A DNA stretch of 64,000 nucleotides. Source: Arenicola marina. Lineage: Eukaryota > Annelida > Polychaeta > Arenicolidae. The notes beneath the pieces were generated by a model. That model saw only the letters and a list, made by a program, of their open reading frames with translations. It did no database searches and had not been told where the DNA came from. Below, one piece after another: positions 59,582-64,000 of this stretch. Position 1 is the stretch's first letter; each line of letters opens with the position of its first letter. A program made the translations under genes and the position numbers. Location: contig OZ025249.1 of NCBI GenBank assembly GCA_964019135.1, positions 31,447,759-31,511,758 on the forward strand, read 5' to 3'.

Positions 59582-59609
59582 CGTTGCTCTCCAACCGTGG
59601 AGAGCAACG
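59582..59609. repeat. Perfect 12-bp stem hairpin
   Basis: CGTTGCTCTCCA, loop ACCG, TGGAGAGCAACG. It directly follows the 29-bp hairpin array and is unlike it in sequence except for CTCT/AGAG. Confidence 0.8.
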
Positions 59610-61720
59610 ACCTTGGCCTCCCAACCCACGCGCACGTGCTCTGTGGGGTTGGGCTGAGCGCGCGTAACCTGATAGACCTACCTCCGCGCAAGTAGTCCAC
59701 TCCCACCCTCTCCATCGCTAGTATCTGCATCTGGGATACGATATTGCTGTGGATTCTGCATTGATGGAACCAGTTGTCTGAACTAAGTTTCACATTAAAG
59801 CGGGTGTTCAACCTAATCTTATCGCGATTTGCGCCAAAAGTTAAAATTAAATTGGCGAGTGCTAACACTTCGCTTCGGCCGACTGGTAGGGAGAAAAAAA
59901 TTAAGGCAACCCGCCCCCATCAATGTCGCGCAGCGCGCCATTTTGCCGATGCAAGTGACGTATATTGTGACCCTACATGTGGCGCCGCCTGGCGTTATAA
60001 CTGGAAGTTATCTCGCTGAAGGAACTCTCTACAGTGGAGGTAGCCTTCAGGGGAAACTCGTGAAACGAGAGATCAGGGCCGCGACTTGCGGATGAATTGC
60101 AGCAATTCCAAGCCTATCAATATACCATGATCTTAGTGTTTCATGGCAAAATAGCATCCAAACGTAATGATGTATCTCTTTCATCGATTGTCTCCGTAAA
60201 AAAAAGCCATGATGGGACTGATAATCGCAGCTGTTTATATTAGCGATGGTCACGCGCTCTTGTTTTGTTCATTTTGCTGATTAGTTCATCGCGGACACTC
60301 CTCCAAAAAGGGCTGGCGCCTGGTTAAGCGGCGAAATGGTGGCTGCCAGTCACTTCTAAATTTTATTGTGAGCAACAGAAAATTATGTTATTTGGAGGCT
60401 AAGCACTTGGGTATTATATGAATCGGTAAAGCAGCGTTAAATGCCAGGCTGGCAGCTTCCTTTAACTGCTTATGGATTCGTTGTCTTTGGCCCATTTTAC
60501 GATGCAATGTTGAACATGTCTGAAGTGTCTGGAGTCGTGTCAGCCTCTCTTGTCATTGCCCGACGGGGTTCTTTCGCCCCGTTTACCCCCATGCGTGCAC
60601 AAGGTGCTCCAAAATATCCGTCCATCCATCCAAATGCTAGATCTTTCCTTTTTAGTATGCGACATACCAGCCGATGAAACCTCGGAGTTGACTACAAGCG
60701 GCGCCGCCGTAATCATTTGTCAAGCCTAACCAGTTTGATGTTCGTTTGGTTCTTTTTTCTGACGCGGGGACACTTAAAGGCTATTGCTCCGGGATATCCT
60801 GTAATAAATACTGTCTCAATGTCATGCATCCTTAATTCGCTCTGAAGTTGTTTTTAGCGGCTGTATACGGACGGTCTGTCGTGAATTCGTAAATTATAGT
60901 ATAGTAAATTATGTACGAAACATTGCCCTTGCTCTTTTGTACCAAATGCGCCATAAGTAGAAACGCGGCCCAATCATTTATAGTTCTTGTCTTTGATATG
61001 ATGTTCTTATTTAATGAGAATTATTCCATGGATTTATAAATAAGTCTAGGAAATCTATCCTAAAAATGCATTTTAGCAAAACACCGAATATATAACATTT
61101 ATGCTGCCTCCTGACAAAGAGGCCCAAGTTAAGGTAATAATCTAGAAGGCATTCTATTTATTGATTTATTGACCGCGGGCTGAAATGTGAACTCTCGAAT
61201 GATATGCGATTGGATCTGGAGTGTCTCATTAATAAGCGTGCTGACTGTCAGAACGGGCACGAACTGTCCATTGTAAGGCACTCAAAATCTCACTTGAGCT
61301 GAGGGTCTGCTGGTTTCCCCGGTAACGTCACATCTGTAACGTATATCATGTATAGGTTGTTTACCGCAACCAGCTAACCTACAGTGGTGTCTAATATCGT
61401 TTATGACTTGTACATCATCATGTGTGGTGAACTTATGTGGCCAATGACGGCATTACATGTATATATGGTCCATAACCCAAATAAGTTATTATGAGAGTAT
61501 TCAAAAGTATGTATTGTATGGCTAATTGTTGAAACGACACCGGATGAGTCTACCAGCTTTTCAGCCATCCGAAAGGCAATGAATTTGCTATAAATTAATT
61601 AATTCGTGAGATATATGATTCATTAATTAGGTTTGGTCAATCCAGATTTCAAGAAAAATTCTTGGGCCTAGTAGATATCTGCGTATCCTCTACCTCTGGT
61701 GAAAGTTACGAAGTTGGCGA
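59610..61720. other. Stretch without a recognisable gene
   Basis: 59774-60095 has a CpG-richer patch with CGCGCCATTTTG (a YY1-like GCCATTTTG core) and GTGACGTATA, and overlapping plus frames of 80-90 codons with no known domain. This may be a first exon or a promoter, but I cannot assign one. The remainder is AT-rich and featureless. Confidence 0.35.
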
Positions 61721-61724
61721 AGAT

Positions 61725-64000
61725 ACCCCCTGGACTGTATGGTGTCAGGTATTGGTGTCAGTATGGCCCCGACACCCCCTGGACTGAATGGCGTCAGGTG
61801 GTATTGGTGTCAGTATGGCCCTGACGCCCCCTGGACTGTATGGTGTCAGGTATTGGTGTCAGTATATCCCTGACACCCTCTGGACTGAATGGCGTCAGGT
61901 GGTATTGGTGTTAGTATGGCCCTGACGCCCGCTGATCTGATCGGTGTCAGGTGTTGGTGTCAGTATGGCCCCGATACCCCCTGGACTGAATGGTGTCAGG
62001 TATTGGTGTCAGTATGGCCCCGATACCCCCTGGACTATATGGTGTCAGTATGGCCCCGATACCCCTGGACTGTATGGTGTCAGTGTGGCCCTGACGCCCC
62101 CTGGACTGTATGGTGTCAGGTATTGGTGTCAGTATGGTCCCGACACCCCCTGGACTGAATGGTGTCAGGTGGTATTGGTGTCAGTATGGCCCTGACGCCC
62201 GCTGGTCTGATCGGTGTCAGGTGTTGGTGTCAGTAAGGCCCTCACGCCCCCTGGACTGAATGGTGTCAGGTGGTATTGGTGTCAGTATGGCCCTCACGCT
62301 CCGTGACGTGAATGGTGTCAGGTATTGGTGTCAGTATATCCCTGACGCCCCCTGTACTGATGGTGTCAGGTATTGGTGTCAGTATGGCCCTCACGCTCCC
62401 TGTGCTGAATGGTGTCAGGTATTGGTGTCAGTATGGCCCTCGCGCTCCCTGTGCTGAATGGTGTCAGGTATTGGTGACAGTGTGGCCCTGACCACCCCCC
62501 CCCCGCCCTGTACTGATGGTGTCAGATATTGGTGTCAGTATATCCCTGACGCCCTCTGTACTGATGGTGTCAGGTATTGGTGTCAGTATATCCCTGACGC
62601 TCCCTGTGCTGAACGGTGTCAGGTATTGGTGTCAATGTGGCCCTGACTGTATGGTGTCAGGTATTAGTGCGAATGTGGCCCTGACGCCCCCTGGACTGTA
62701 TGGTGTCAGTGTGGTCCTGACGCCCCCTGGAATGAATGGTGTCAGGTGGTATATTGGTGTCAGTGTGGCCCTGACGCCCCCTGGACTGAATGGCGTCAGG
62801 TATTGGTATCAGTATGGCCCTGACGCCCCCTGGTCTGAATGGTGTAAGGTATCGGTGTCAGTGTGGCCCTCACGCTCGCTGGTCTGATTGGTGTCAAGTA
62901 TTGGTGTCAGTATGGCCCTCAAGCTCCCTGGACTGTATGGTGTCAGGTATTGGTGTCAGTGTGGCCCTGACGCCCCCTGGAATGAATGGTGTCAGGTGGT
63001 ATATTGGTGTCAGTGTGGCCCTGACGCCCCCGGGAACTGTATGGTGTCAGGTATTGGTGTCAGTGTGGCCCTGACGCCCCCTGGAATGAATGGTGTCAGG
63101 TGGTATTGGTGTAGGTATGACCCTGACGCTCACTGGTCTGAATGGTGTCAGGTATTGGTGTCAGTGTGGCCCTGACCCTGCCGGGTCTGAATGGTGCCAG
63201 GTATTGGTGTCAGTGTGGCCCTGACGCCTCCTGGACTGTATGGTGTCAGGTATTGGTGTCAGTGTGGCCCTGACGCCCCCTGGAATGAATGGTGTCAGGT
63301 GGTATATTGGTGTCAGTGTGGCCCTGACGCCCCCTGGACTGTATGGTGTCAGGTATTGGTGTCAGTATGGCCCTGACGCCCCCTGGTCTGAATGGCGTCA
63401 GGTATTGGTCTCAGTGTGGCCATGACGCCCCCTGGACTGTATGGTGTCAGGTATTGGTGTCAGTGTGGCCCTGACGCCCCCTGGACTGTATGGTGTCAGG
63501 TATTGGTGTCAGTGTGGCCCTGACGCCCCCTGGAATGAATGGTGTCAGGTGGTATATTGGTGTCAGTGTGGCCCTGACGCCCCCTGGACTGTATGGTGTC
63601 AGGTATTGGTGTCAGTGTGGCCCTGACGCCCCCTGGACTGTATGGTGTCAGGTATTGGTGTCAGTGTGGCCCTGACGCCCCCTGGAATGAATGGTGTCAG
63701 GTGGTATATTGGTGTCAGTGTGGCCCTGACGCCCCCTGGACTGTATGGTGTCAGGTATTGGTGTCAGTGTGGCCCTGACGCCCCCTGGACTGTATGCTGT
63801 CAGGTATTGGTGTCAGTGTGGCCCTGACGCCCCCTGGACTGTATGGTGTCAGTGTGGCCCTGACGCCCCCTGGAATGAACGGTGTCAGGTGGTATTATGG
63901 TGTCAGTGTGGCCCTGACGCCCCCTGGACTGTATGGTGTCAGGTGATATTGGTATCAGTGTGGTCCTGACGCCCCCTGGACTGATTGGTGATTCGTATCA
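61725..64000. repeat. 49-bp minisatellite running off the window
   Basis: About 45 units with a 49-bp basic period, such as GGTGTCAGGTATTGGTGTCA followed by GTGTGGCCCTGACGCCCCCT and GGACTGTAT, interspersed with 52-53-bp variants carrying GGTGGTATATTGG. Each contains the short inverted repeat GTCAG..CTGAC around TGTGGCC. Higher-order groups of two or three units recur and are most homogeneous after 63190. The numerous 60-120-codon plus frames here are repeat artefacts. Confidence 0.95.

Noticed and set aside
61889..63969. Plus-strand frames rich in GVRYWCQYGPD repeats
   Set aside because: Artefact of the 49-bp minisatellite; frames shift from unit to unit, with no start, splice or codon-bias support.

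Overview
The window is eukaryotic nuclear DNA from an invertebrate animal. Genes are split into short exons with GT-AG introns, they encode animal-specific proteins (SPICE1, C8orf74, TMEM234 and RP1-type doublecortin homologues), and tRNA-derived SINEs, MITEs and minisatellites fill the gaps. A marine lophotrochozoan such as a mollusc would fit, but the phylum is a guess. I see no prokaryotic features, CRISPR array, rRNA gene or functional tRNA gene.

Six genes can be built exon by exon, and their strands alternate strictly. (1) An RP1/RP1L1-type tandem doublecortin gene lies on the minus strand at 1-3278 and runs off the left edge. (2) A C8orf74 homologue lies on the plus strand at 16031-19816. 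(3) EIF3I (eIF3 subunit i) lies on the minus strand at 20616-24061, with first exon probably near 27385. (4) TMEM234 lies on the plus strand at 28032-29403, with a tentative first exon near 27504. (5) MTREX (the Mtr4 exosome helicase) lies on the minus strand at 30187-42217 in 26 exons. (6) SPICE1, a centriole and spindle protein, lies on the plus strand at 47574-58310 and its 3' end is beyond the window. This makes three divergent pairs joined by close tail-to-tail junctions at about 20.0 kb and 29.55 kb. From memory, RP1L1-C8orf74 and EIF3I-TMEM234 are also divergent neighbours in human (8p23.1 and 1p35), so two ancient microsyntenic pairs seem to be adjacent here.

The most unusual feature is the 44-bp minisatellite at about 241-2617, inside an intron of the doublecortin gene. 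Read on the gene's strand, each unit is a copy of the last 33 nt of the upstream exon plus the first 11 nt of the intron. The authentic 5' splice site is therefore followed by roughly fifty tandem near-copies of itself. Using any downstream copy reads into a stop codon within a few codons.

Other arrays: a 15-bp array carrying cAMP-response-element octamers (11.2 kb), a 21-bp array in an EIF3I intron, a 30-bp AT-rich array upstream of MTREX, a 29-bp array whose units can each fold as a hairpin (59.1-59.5 kb), and a 49-bp array that runs off the right edge (61.7-64 kb). Mobile DNA includes a tRNA-SINE family with at least four copies (one with a perfect 13-bp target-site duplication), a second SINE family, a TA-flanked MITE present twice, and a degraded MULE-like transposase in a SPICE1 intron. 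The intergenic stretch 3.3-16 kb holds repeats but no gene I can recognise.
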